DNA of 64,000 nucleotides from JBBRYK01 sp038237665 (GTDB taxonomy: Bacteria > Actinomycetota > Thermoleophilia > Gaiellales > Gaiellaceae), in contig JBBRYK010000004.1 of assembly GCA_038237665.1 (NCBI GenBank), forward strand, positions 8,644-72,643. The letters are read 5' to 3'. Below the pieces are notes generated by a model, which searched no databases, was not told the DNA's origin, and worked only from the letters and a program-made list of their open reading frames with translations. The translations under genes were made by a program, and so were the position numbers. Positions 52,564 to 60,227 of this stretch are shown piece by piece. Each line of letters begins with the position of its first letter. Within the stretch, counting starts at the first letter, position 1.

Positions 52564-54004
52564 CGTAGAGGATCACGTCGCGGTAGCGCACGATTGTCCG
52601 GAACCGGCGCCGAAGCCCCTCGAGAATCTGCGGCCGGTCCCTGAACGCACGCGCCGCGACAACAGCGCGCACGTTCGAGCGGTCGATGCCCTCGAGCACC
52701 TGCTTCGGGGTCAGGTAGCCGGAACGGAAGCGAAGGTAGGCCGTGTCGACCAGGTCGCCCGGCATCCGGCGGTGCGCGAGAACCGCAATGATCGGCCGAT
52801 CCGTCGCGACGAGGTCATCGGGCCGGGTGCGCTCCTCGAGCTGTCGCGCCGCCCAGCGCACCTCGGCTGGCTCGGTCCCGTGCTCGCGGCGCAGGTCGAG
52901 GAACTGCTTGACGAAGCCCATCGTCAGGACGGCGGCGACCAGCGCGCCACCCACGAGCGCCTCGCGCCGGCGCAATCGGACAAGAGCCGCGCCCGTCGAA
53001 ACTCCGGCCGCGAGCGCGAGCGCCCCGGCCAGCAGAACGTCGTGGTTGTCGTGCAGCGGCCTGTGCCAGAGCAGGAAGGCGAGGGAGAACGCGGCCCAGG
53101 CCCAGAGAGGAGCCAGGCGAAGCCGCTGCCAGGTTGGCAGCGCAAGCCACGCGAGCAGGCCGAGCGCGCCGATCCAGACCAGGGGATTGCGCGTCCTGGG
53201 ATCGAAGAAGTGGAGGTAGTGACGAACGTTGTCGCCGAAGGTCGTGCCCGGGCCGGCCACGTCCCGGGCGGCCGAGTGGTAGGAGACCGCGCCGCGCCAG
53301 ATTCCGTGCAGCTCGGCGTGGTAGCCGGCGACGAACGCGACGACGACGGCAGCCACGCCGGCGAGCGCCGCGCCCGCGGCGGTCCACTTCAGGCGCGGGC
53401 GCAGGAATGCGAAGGCCACCAGCGGGACGGCCAGCGAGAGCAGGCTCACCTTGACCAGCGCGGAGAACACGTAGAAGGCCCCGGCTACGGCGGCGAGCGG
53501 ATAGCCGAAGCGGTCGTCCTCCGTCCGCTTCGCGGCGAGGAGGGCGGCCAGGGCGAAGAGCCCGATCACGACCGCCGGCAGGTCGGCAGAGATCTTCGCT
53601 GCGAACGTCGAATAGGGGTGCGAAACCGCGAGCAATGCCGCCGCGGCGAGGCCCGCCCACCGTCCGGCGAGGAGGCGGCCGACCAGGTATGCGCCGAGGC
53701 AGCCGAGCAGGGCGAGCATGATCATTTCCCGGCGAACGCCGCCGAGCGAGTCGCCGAAAACGGCATCTCCGGCGACGATCAGGCCGTAGAAGCCGGGCGG
53801 CTGGGGGCTGAAGACTTCCTTCCCCAGCACCTGTCCATGCCGCAGGGCGTCGACCGCAGCGAGATACGATCCCTCGTCGTAGTCCGCCGGGATCGCTAGA
53901 CCCTGTGCAAAGAGGACACCGGCGGCGATGAGGACGACTCCGATGAGAACGAGCTCGGAAACGATGCCGGCAGGCCCTGAGGCCCCTGCCGCCGCCGATC
54001 GCAC
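52541..54004 (-). CDS. GT39/ArnT-like membrane glycosyltransferase
   Basis: The 487-residue protein has about ten membrane segments and the ArnT/PMT first-loop motif IPADYDEGSYLAAVDALRHG followed by FSPQPPGFYGLIVAGD (Asp-Glu plus the PP-G loop). It would use a polyprenyl-phosphate sugar outside the membrane. A soluble C-terminal part (AARQLEERTRPDDLVATDRP) ends the chain. It overlaps the plus-strand GT-C gene by 23 bases at its end and the next plus gene by up to 41 bases at its start. This gives a gene locked between two opposite neighbours. Confidence 0.83.
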   Translation of the reverse strand: MRSAAAGASGPAGIVSELVLIGVVLIAAGVLFAQGLAIPADYDEGSYLAAVDALRHGQVLGKEVFSPQPPGFYGLIVAGDAVFGDSLGGVRREMIMLALLGCLGAYLVGRLLAGRWAGLAAAALLAVSHPYSTFAAKISADLPAVVIGLFALAALLAAKRTEDDRFGYPLAAVAGAFYVFSALVKVSLLSLAVPLVAFAFLRPRLKWTAAGAALAGVAAVVVAFVAGYHAELHGIWRGAVSYHSAARDVAGPGTTFGDNVRHYLHFFDPRTRNPLVWIGALGLLAWLALPTWQRLRLAPLWAWAAFSLAFLLWHRPLHDNHDVLLAGALALAAGVSTGAALVRLRRREALVGGALVAAVLTMGFVKQFLDLRREHGTEPAEVRWAARQLEERTRPDDLVATDRPIIAVLAHRRMPGDLVDTAYLRFRSGYLTPKQVLEGIDRSNVRAVVAARAFRDRPQILEGLRRRFRTIVRYRDVILYVNRRSSS

Positions 54005-55418
54005 GGAGAAGACCCTACCGGGCAGGTCGGCCCTCGGGCGGCTCTACGAGCTCCTCTTCGAGGCTGCCCCCACCCGAGGGTTCCGCTCGGCCCGGAACGG
54101 TGTGGCACTCGGGCTGTACGCCCTGTTCGCGGTCACCTTCGCGTCGTTTCGGGTCTCGAACGACGGGCTCGTCTACTACCAGTTCCTCCGGCGGTTCGTG
54201 GGCGAGAGCGTCCCCGCCGGCGGGGGCTACGCGTACCAGTTCGGCGTCGCCTATTTCAACCTGCCCTTCTACCTGGCGGCGCGGGCTATGGAGGAGGTCA
54301 CCGGCTGGTCGAACGTCTTCGGCGCTCCGGTGCACGAGGCGGCGATCGGAGTGGCCTCGAACGTCGCCCTCGGGCTGACGCTGTACGTTGGCTGGAAGCT
54401 CCTGCGGCGCCTGGATCTCCCGGCCGGACCGGCCGTCCTCCTGCTGGCCGTCTTCGGCAGCCCGCTCTTCTACTACACGGCCTTCCAGCCTTCGTACAAG
54501 CACGCCGTCGATGCGCTCTTCCTCACGCTCGTCGCCTACCTCCTGTTCCAGGCGACCGAGCAGCCGTCGAGGCGGACGGCGCTCGCGCTGGGAGCCTGCC
54601 TGGCGATGCTGGTCACGGTTCGCTACGCGAACATCGGCCTCGTTCCGGGAGCAGTCCTGATCTTCGTGCTCGCCCGGGACTGGGGCCGGCTTCGAAACGC
54701 AGCCGTCGCGCTCGTGGTCGGACTGCTCATTCTGTTTGCGCTGCCGACGGTGAGGCACATCCCGTTCAAGCGGGGCCACGCGGCGGTGCTCGCGCCGCAC
54801 ACGCAGGCGCCTGCCCGGGCCGCGCAGCCGATCCTTGCGGCGGGCTTCTTCTCCCGCTTCGGGGACCCGTGCCCGAACGAGCCCAAGTACAAGGTCACGT
54901 TCGTCCAATGCCTGCGTAACAAGTTCGGGATCAAGTTCGACGCGAAGAGCCCGGTGCGCATGCTGGCGAGCGAGCGGCGCGGCCTCTTTCTCTGGACGCC
55001 GCTGACGGCGCTGTCCGTCCTCGGTTTCGCACTGCTCTTCCGGTCGCGCCCGGAGCGCCGCCGGTTCCTGCTCTGCCTCTCGATCGCGGCCGTCTCGCTC
55101 GTGGCCATCCACGCGCTGTGGGGCGACTTCTGGACGAACGGGTTCTCGTTCTCGCAGCGCTTCCTCGCCTCGCTCTTCCCGGTCTACCTGCTCGGGACGG
55201 CCGAGTTGATCCGCCGGTTCCGGTTGCGCTCCGCGCTCGTGCTGGCCGTTTGCGCCCTGTTCTCCCTCTTCGCGGGCTTCAACCACTTCCTCGGGTACCA
55301 GCGGATCTCGGAGCGCGACGGGCTCTGGGCCGTGCTGACGACGAAGGGCGACCGCGACGTGGCCGAGACCCTCCGGCTGATCGGGACGCGCGCGCTCGAC
55401 CGGTGGGGGTTGAGGTAG
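53964..55418 (+). CDS. Multi-membrane GT-C-like protein
   Basis: From ATG 53964 (ATG 53928 is an in-frame alternative) the 484-residue protein has about ten membrane segments. The first large loop reads FRVSNDGLVYYQFLRRFVGE, with Asp in the GT-C position. A non-membrane loop with KYKVTFVQCLRNKFGIKFDA and a C-terminal VRMLASERRGLFLWTPLTAL complete it. The family is only loosely recognisable, and it could be a PMT-like or an unassigned polyprenol-sugar enzyme. Its 5' end overlaps the divergent GT39-like gene, so the two promoters must lie inside coding DNA. Confidence 0.7.
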   Translation: MPAGPEAPAAADRTEKTLPGRSALGRLYELLFEAAPTRGFRSARNGVALGLYALFAVTFASFRVSNDGLVYYQFLRRFVGESVPAGGGYAYQFGVAYFNLPFYLAARAMEEVTGWSNVFGAPVHEAAIGVASNVALGLTLYVGWKLLRRLDLPAGPAVLLLAVFGSPLFYYTAFQPSYKHAVDALFLTLVAYLLFQATEQPSRRTALALGACLAMLVTVRYANIGLVPGAVLIFVLARDWGRLRNAAVALVVGLLILFALPTVRHIPFKRGHAAVLAPHTQAPARAAQPILAAGFFSRFGDPCPNEPKYKVTFVQCLRNKFGIKFDAKSPVRMLASERRGLFLWTPLTALSVLGFALLFRSRPERRRFLLCLSIAAVSLVAIHALWGDFWTNGFSFSQRFLASLFPVYLLGTAELIRRFRLRSALVLAVCALFSLFAGFNHFLGYQRISERDGLWAVLTTKGDRDVAETLRLIGTRALDRWGLR

Positions 55419-55788
55419 CACTTCTAATCTGCGCTCGCGAACCTGGAACTGTGGAGCGTGAGCGGCGGCTGATAGGGCCGCCCGGGTCGGCCCCGGTCGG
55501 CGGGCGCGCCGAACGACGCCGAAGGCGTCAAACTGCGATCGAGCACCTGAAACGACGGGGTCAAGAACACGCCGGAGGGCCGCCGCGGTCGGCGCAGCCG
55601 CGGTACGCGGGCGCGCCGACCGGGGCGGCCCCTTGTCCCCCTCGCATCGGAACCGCGCCGGCCGGCAGAACCTGCCCTCATGGGTGCGGCTCCCGGGGCA
55701 GGTCCTTGGGGAGAGAGCGGAACCGAAGGTGCGAGTCCCCCGATCCCGCAAGCGCCACCATACCCCACCGGTCAAGTCGGGAAACCGA
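55419..55788. other. 370-base convergent intergenic region with a large GC-rich hairpin
   Basis: No convincing protein gene is found. The region contains arms at 55577-55595 and 55613-55631 that pair over 19 bp with one mismatch around a 17-base loop. A further related GC block (GGGCCGCCCGGGTCGGC) starts near 55476. Near 55725-55765 a short stretch resembles a tRNA T-arm and 3' end, but no cloverleaf can be drawn. It lies between two convergent gene ends, so transcription termination is the simplest use. Confidence 0.5.
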
Positions 55789-56412
55789 TCAGCGGGAAGC
55801 GGCGCAGAGGTAGGTGAAGCGGGCGCGAAGGGCGAGCCGGGCGAGCGGACCGGCGCGCTCGGCGGCCTCCAGGACGCGGGCGATCGGGCCCGGAAGTGCG
55901 CGTGTCTGCGGGACGAAGAAGGGACGCAGCTCCAGCCGTTGGAAGCCCGCGGCCCGCAGGTCCGCGGCCACGTCGGCGAGGCGGTACTGGCGCGGGTTGA
56001 GGTCGAAGACGAGCTTTCGCTCGGTGAACCCGGCGACGTGCCGGAAGAATGCGACGCGCTCGCGGGCGTAGTAGATCGCGCGGAAGCACGACGTGGCTGT
56101 GACCGGCCCGGGCGGCCGGAAGTCGTTCAGGTCGCCGCGGGCGACGTGGGCGCGGCCGTCCAGCCGTCGGTTCGCGGCGGCGACCATCTCCTCGCTCAGG
56201 TCGACGCCGAGATAGCGCAACCCTGCCGCGAGCAGCGGCTCGGCCAGGCCGGCGTCACCGCAGGCGAGGTCAAGGATCGTCTCTCCGGGCTCGAGCTGGG
56301 GTCCGAGCGAGACGACGAGGTCGGCGCGGTGTCGCAGGTAGCGGCCCGGGTCGGCATAGGCCTCCTCGCTCCAGCGCTCGGCGCGGTCGCGGTACTTCTC
56401 CGCGGAGCTCAT
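55789..56412 (-). CDS. Class I SAM-dependent methyltransferase
   Basis: From ATG 56412 the 207-residue protein has motif I TILDLACGDAGLAEPLL, acidic LGVDLSEEMVAAANRR, and GDLNDFRPPGPVTATSCFRA. A C-terminal lid ends in RFTYLCAASR. An N-terminal helix (EKYRDRAERWSEEAYADPGR) is typical of sugar- and lipid-modifying enzymes. It is coupled to the GT2 gene by ATGA and is the last gene of the long minus-strand glycosyltransferase operon (64.0 to 55.8 kb). The acceptor is probably a sugar hydroxyl or carboxyl of the glycan; that is inference. Confidence 0.83.
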   Translation of the reverse strand: MSSAEKYRDRAERWSEEAYADPGRYLRHRADLVVSLGPQLEPGETILDLACGDAGLAEPLLAAGLRYLGVDLSEEMVAAANRRLDGRAHVARGDLNDFRPPGPVTATSCFRAIYYARERVAFFRHVAGFTERKLVFDLNPRQYRLADVAADLRAAGFQRLELRPFFVPQTRALPGPIARVLEAAERAGPLARLALRARFTYLCAASR

Positions 56413-57170
56413 CGCAGCGCTCGCAGCCGCTCCGGATGCTTGCGCACGAAGCGAGCGATGCCGCGCCAGTGCCAGAGTGTGCGCCGGGTGAGGAAGCGCC
56501 GGTCGGTAAACGCGTCCCAGCGATGCCGGACGACCGCCGCGGGCACGTACCACCGCTCCCAGCCCGCCCTGGCCGCCCGGTAGCAGAGATCGATGTCCTC
56601 CCCGTACATGCGGAAGCCCGGGTCGAGGCCGCCGAGCTCCTCGAGCATCTCCCGTCGAAGGAGCAGGAAGCCGCCGAGCATCCAGTCGACCTGAACCGGC
56701 TCGTCGGGCTCCTGATCGAGCCCGTAGTGCGCCCGCTGGCGTTCGAGGGGCGGGAAGAGGAGCCGCAACGGCGTCCGGCGGACGAGCGTCCCGGCAACGG
56801 TTGGGAAACGCCGTCGTGAGGGCTGGAGCGATCCGTCCGGATCGAGCAGCTTCGGGCCCGCGACACCGCAGCGCGGGCGGGACTGCACGAAGCGGCTCAG
56901 CGTGGCGACGGCATCGGGCCTGGGGACGGCGTCGGGGTTCGAGACGAGGACGAGCTCCCCGGCCGTCGCAGCGACGCCCTGGTTGACGTTGGCGGCAAAG
57001 CTGAGCGGCTGCGAGTTCTCGAGCACCCGGACGCCCTCGGGTATCGCCGAGATGCTGCCGGGAACGTTGGCGACGACGACGACCTCATTCACCTGGGGCA
57101 TGAGCGCCGGGAGCGACTCCTGGAGCTCCGAGGCGTGGCCGTGCGAGACCACGACGGCGGAGACCTTCAT
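56409..57170 (-). CDS. Glycosyltransferase family 2, rhamnosyltransferase-like
   Basis: From ATG 57170 the 253-residue GT-A enzyme reads MKVSAVVVSHGHASELQESL. It has VLVSNPDAVPRPDAVATLSR (metal/nucleotide-sugar region), GVAGPKLLDPDGSLQPSRRR, and the acceptor-side FLLLRREMLEELGGLDPGFR with MYGEDIDLCYRAARAGW. This is the pattern of WbbL/rhamnosyltransferase-like GT2 proteins. It overlaps both neighbours by four bases. The donor is likely an NDP-sugar in the cytoplasm, extending the lipid-linked glycan started by the WecA-like enzyme. Confidence 0.88.
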   Translation of the reverse strand: MKVSAVVVSHGHASELQESLPALMPQVNEVVVVANVPGSISAIPEGVRVLENSQPLSFAANVNQGVAATAGELVLVSNPDAVPRPDAVATLSRFVQSRPRCGVAGPKLLDPDGSLQPSRRRFPTVAGTLVRRTPLRLLFPPLERQRAHYGLDQEPDEPVQVDWMLGGFLLLRREMLEELGGLDPGFRMYGEDIDLCYRAARAGWERWYVPAAVVRHRWDAFTDRRFLTRRTLWHWRGIARFVRKHPERLRALR

Positions 57171-58186
57171 CGCCCGAGGACGCGTCGGTAGACCTCGAGC
57201 GTCCGGCGCGCCGTCTCCGCCCAGCTGAATCCGCGAGCACGTTCGAGGCCTGCCTCTCGAAGCCGCCCGCGCTCTGCGACCGCCTTCCGGATGGCCGCGG
57301 GGAGCTCGGCATCCGAGGCGTAGAGCGCGGCGTCGCCGCCGACCTCGCGCAGCGCCGAGTCCGGCCCGGCGACGACCGGCGTGCCGCACGCCATCGCCTC
57401 GAGCACGGGCAGGCCGAAGCCCTCGTAGCGCGAAGGCAGGATCAGGCAAGCGGCCCGCCGGTAGAGGTCGGCGAGCTCGGGCTTCGTCACGTACCCGCGC
57501 AGGTCCGCGCCCCGCCTGGCCAGCTCGCGCGCCAGCCCGCTGTCCTTCGGCGGGCCGACCACGACGAGCGGCATGCCGACCTCGGCGGCAGCGTCGAAGG
57601 CCGCGAGCGGGTGCTTCCGCTCCTGGATCGCGCCGACGAAGAGCACGTACCCACCGGCGTCCACTCCATCCGGGGAGAAGGCCGGGTCGACGCCGTGCTG
57701 GGTGACGGTGATCCGCTCGGGGTCGACGGCGTAGAGCTCGACGAGGTCGCGCTTCGTCCTTTCGGAGACCGCGAGGACATGCGCCGCCCGCCGGACGGAG
57801 AGAGGCACGGCCGTCCGGAAGACAAGCCGGTCGATCCGCCCCATCAGCCGTTCGTCCCGCTCGAAGGAGAGGTCGTGCACGGTGAGGACGGCGGGCGCAG
57901 GTGAGCCGGGGGCGATCACGTGCTGGAAGTGGGTGAGCGCGGGCCGCAGCCGCCTGAGCAGGCGTGGCAAGGACCAGGCCATCCGCAGCTCCTGGAGCAC
58001 GGCGGGCAGGCGGAGGCGCTCGACACCGGCCGGCACGAGCTCTGGATGCCGTGTGACGGCGGCGATGCGGAACTCGTCACCGGCGAGCGCGGGCAGTGCG
58101 CGGAGGAGGTTCTCGACGTAGGTCTCGTCGCCGGTCCGCTCGCGGCCGAGGACATCTGCGTCGACCACGACGAGCGGCCGGTTCAT
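57167..58186 (-). CDS. Glycosyltransferase family 1/4 (GT-B)
   Basis: From ATG 58186 the 339-residue protein has an N-terminal acceptor domain (VVVDADVLGRERTGDETYVE, LTHFQHVIAPGSPAPAVLTV). The C-terminal donor domain has GYVLFVGAIQERKHPLAAFD, and the E-x7-E motif sits in PSRYEGFGLPVLEAMACGTP. It belongs with the mannosyltransferase-like GT4 enzymes. It is the third of the coupled row, and its sequence is clearly related to the two upstream neighbours, suggesting tandem duplication. It is of normal length. Confidence 0.9.
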   Translation of the reverse strand: MNRPLVVVDADVLGRERTGDETYVENLLRALPALAGDEFRIAAVTRHPELVPAGVERLRLPAVLQELRMAWSLPRLLRRLRPALTHFQHVIAPGSPAPAVLTVHDLSFERDERLMGRIDRLVFRTAVPLSVRRAAHVLAVSERTKRDLVELYAVDPERITVTQHGVDPAFSPDGVDAGGYVLFVGAIQERKHPLAAFDAAAEVGMPLVVVGPPKDSGLARELARRGADLRGYVTKPELADLYRRAACLILPSRYEGFGLPVLEAMACGTPVVAGPDSALREVGGDAALYASDAELPAAIRKAVAERGRLREAGLERARGFSWAETARRTLEVYRRVLGR

Positions 58187-59154
58187 GCGGCGAGCTCCCG
58201 GTAGACCTCGACGGTGGCTCGCGCGGCCTCGCGCCAGGTGAATTGCCGCGCGCGGTCGAGGCCAAGCGTGCGCAGCTCCTCCCGGCGCGCGAACGCCTCC
58301 TGGATCCCCGCGGCGATCGAGTCCGGGTCGAGCGGGTCGACGAGCACGGCCGCGCCGCCGGCTGTCTCCTCCGTCGCTCCGCCCCTGCTCGTCACCACCG
58401 GCGTCCCGCAGGCCATCGCCTCGAGGATCGGGATCCCGAAGCCCTCGTACAGGGAGGGATAGGCCAGGCACGACGCGCCGCGGTAGAGGCGGGCGAGCTC
58501 GTCGTCGGGCACGTACCCGAGCGTCCGGATTCCGGTCGGTAGCGCGACCTTGCCCCAGCCTCTGGCGCCGACGACCCTGAGCTCGACGCCGAGCCGGCGC
58601 GTGGCTTCGGCCAGCCGCTCCAGGTTCTTCCTCGGCTCGAGCGTGGCGACCGCGAGCACGAAGTCGCCCTCATTTGCCGGACCTTCAGGCGTGAACGCCT
58701 CCTCGACTCCATTCGGAATCACCCGCACCCGTGCGCGTTCGACGCCGAGCAGGTCGACGACCTCGTCGCGCGTGAAGTCGGAGACGGCGATGACCCGATC
58801 CGCCGTCCCGGCCACCCGTGGGACGGCGACGCGGCTATAGGTTCGCGTCCAGCGATTGAATGTCTCCGGGTGGCGCAGGACGGCCAGGTCGTGAACCGTA
58901 ACGACGAGCGGCACGGGTGAGCGCAACGGTGCCCTGAACGTCGGGCAATGGAGCGCGTCCAGCTTTGTTGTCTTCTTCGACAACAGAACGGGATACCAGA
59001 GGAGATCGCGAACCGCGGCCGCGAGTCGCCCCGTCCCGCCGAAACCGAGCGGGACGAGCTCCACTCCCTCCGCATGCCGTTGCAGGGCTCGCACGTAGCG
59101 CGCCGTGCCCGCCCGAGTCTGGACGAGAGGGGAAATGTCGAGCCCGATGCGCAT
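58183..59154 (-). CDS. Glycosyltransferase family 1/4 (GT-B)
   Basis: The 323-residue protein opens with MRIGLDISPLVQTRAGTARY. It has LVVTVHDLAVLRHPETFNRW, ADRVIAVSDFTRDEVVDLLG, VLAVATLEPRKNLERLAEAT and the donor-site YPSLYEGFGIPILEAMACGT. It closely parallels the genes on either side (DISP/DVSP start, LEPRKNLE motif), so the three probably arose by duplication and add successive similar sugars. Its ATG overlaps the previous stop by one base (TGATG). All GT4 donor-site residues are present. Confidence 0.9.
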   Translation of the reverse strand: MRIGLDISPLVQTRAGTARYVRALQRHAEGVELVPLGFGGTGRLAAAVRDLLWYPVLLSKKTTKLDALHCPTFRAPLRSPVPLVVTVHDLAVLRHPETFNRWTRTYSRVAVPRVAGTADRVIAVSDFTRDEVVDLLGVERARVRVIPNGVEEAFTPEGPANEGDFVLAVATLEPRKNLERLAEATRRLGVELRVVGARGWGKVALPTGIRTLGYVPDDELARLYRGASCLAYPSLYEGFGIPILEAMACGTPVVTSRGGATEETAGGAAVLVDPLDPDSIAAGIQEAFARREELRTLGLDRARQFTWREAARATVEVYRELAA

Positions 59155-60227
59155 CAGCGCAGCTTGTCGGCGTAGGCCTGGAGAAACACGCGCCCGGTGT
59201 CGAGCCAGCTGAAACGCGCAGCATGGGCCAGGCCGCGCTCGCGGAGCGTTCCGGCCTGCGCAAGCGCCCGCTCGACTCCGGCGGCGATCGCCTCGGGGTC
59301 CTCCGGGTCGACCCGAACGGCCGCGTCGCCGCACGCCTCGTCCAGCGACGGATGCGACGAGACGACACAGGGAACGCCGCTCGCCATCGCCTCCAGCACG
59401 ACGATGCCGAACCCTTCGAAGCGAGAGGGAAAGACGAACGCGGACGCGCCGCGATACAGCCGCGCGAGCTCGTCGTCGGAAACGAAGCCCAGCCGGAGAA
59501 TTCCCGCGTCGTCGAGGAGCGGCCGGTCGCCCCAGCCCTCGGCTCCCACGACGGCGAGCGCGTGATCGCTCTTCAGCAGCGGATACGCACGGGCCAGCGT
59601 CTCGAGGTTCTTGCGGGGCTCGAGCGTGGCGACGGTGATCAGGTAGGGACGGCCCAGGTCGGCCCGTTCTCCCTCCGGCGTATAGCGGTCGTCGACTCCC
59701 GGGTGCGCGACCCGAAGGCGGTCTCGTTCGACTCCGAGTCGCTCGCCGACGTCGCTCGCGGTGAAGGCGGAGTTGCAGAGGAAGAGGTCGCAGGTCGCCG
59801 CAGCGTGCCGGTACTTGACGGCGTGCATGCTGTGGGTCCGCGGTGTCACCCACTCGGGAAAGCGAAGCGGCACGAGATCGTGGATCGTCGTCGCGCGGAC
59901 GCCCGCGCGCTGCGGCGGAAACATCCAGTCCGAGAAGTGCAGCACGTCGAAGTCGCCGAGGAAGCGCTCGGCGGCGGGCCGGCCGAGCCGGCTCCACGCC
60001 TGCCGCCAGTAGTGCGCGAACGGGAGGAAACGCAGGCGCAGGTCGACGTCGACCGCGGCGAGCGCGGCCGGTATCGCCTTCAGCCCGCGTGGGCTCGTGG
60101 GCGCGAACGCGACGATCTCGTGCTCGCCGGCGGCTGCTTCGACCAGCCCGGCCAGCGAGCCGCGAATGTATGTGTTGATCCCCGTCCGCGGATGCGACAG
60201 CGGGCTGACGTCGAAGGCGATTCTCAC
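59154..60227 (-). CDS. Glycosyltransferase family 1/4 (GT-B)
   Basis: From GTG 60227 the 357-residue protein reads RIAFDVSPLSHPRTGINTYI. It has FDVLHFSDWMFPPQRAGVRA, TTIHDLVPLRFPEWVTPRTH, CDLFLCNSAFTASDVGERLG, ITVATLEPRKNLETLARAYP and FPSRFEGFGIVVLEAMASGV. It fits the mannosyl/fucosyl GT4 group. It is coupled by GTGA to the GT-C gene before it. Its donor and acceptor cannot be deduced. It is the longest of the three related GT4 proteins owing to a larger N-terminal domain. Confidence 0.9.
   Translation of the reverse strand: MRIAFDVSPLSHPRTGINTYIRGSLAGLVEAAAGEHEIVAFAPTSPRGLKAIPAALAAVDVDLRLRFLPFAHYWRQAWSRLGRPAAERFLGDFDVLHFSDWMFPPQRAGVRATTIHDLVPLRFPEWVTPRTHSMHAVKYRHAAATCDLFLCNSAFTASDVGERLGVERDRLRVAHPGVDDRYTPEGERADLGRPYLITVATLEPRKNLETLARAYPLLKSDHALAVVGAEGWGDRPLLDDAGILRLGFVSDDELARLYRGASAFVFPSRFEGFGIVVLEAMASGVPCVVSSHPSLDEACGDAAVRVDPEDPEAIAAGVERALAQAGTLRERGLAHAARFSWLDTGRVFLQAYADKLR

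Noticed and set aside
55725..55766. tRNA or tmRNA-like 3' end on the plus strand (GGTGCGAGTCCC, later GCGCCACCA)
   Set aside because: No matching acceptor, D or anticodon arms are found upstream, and the T loop is atypical.
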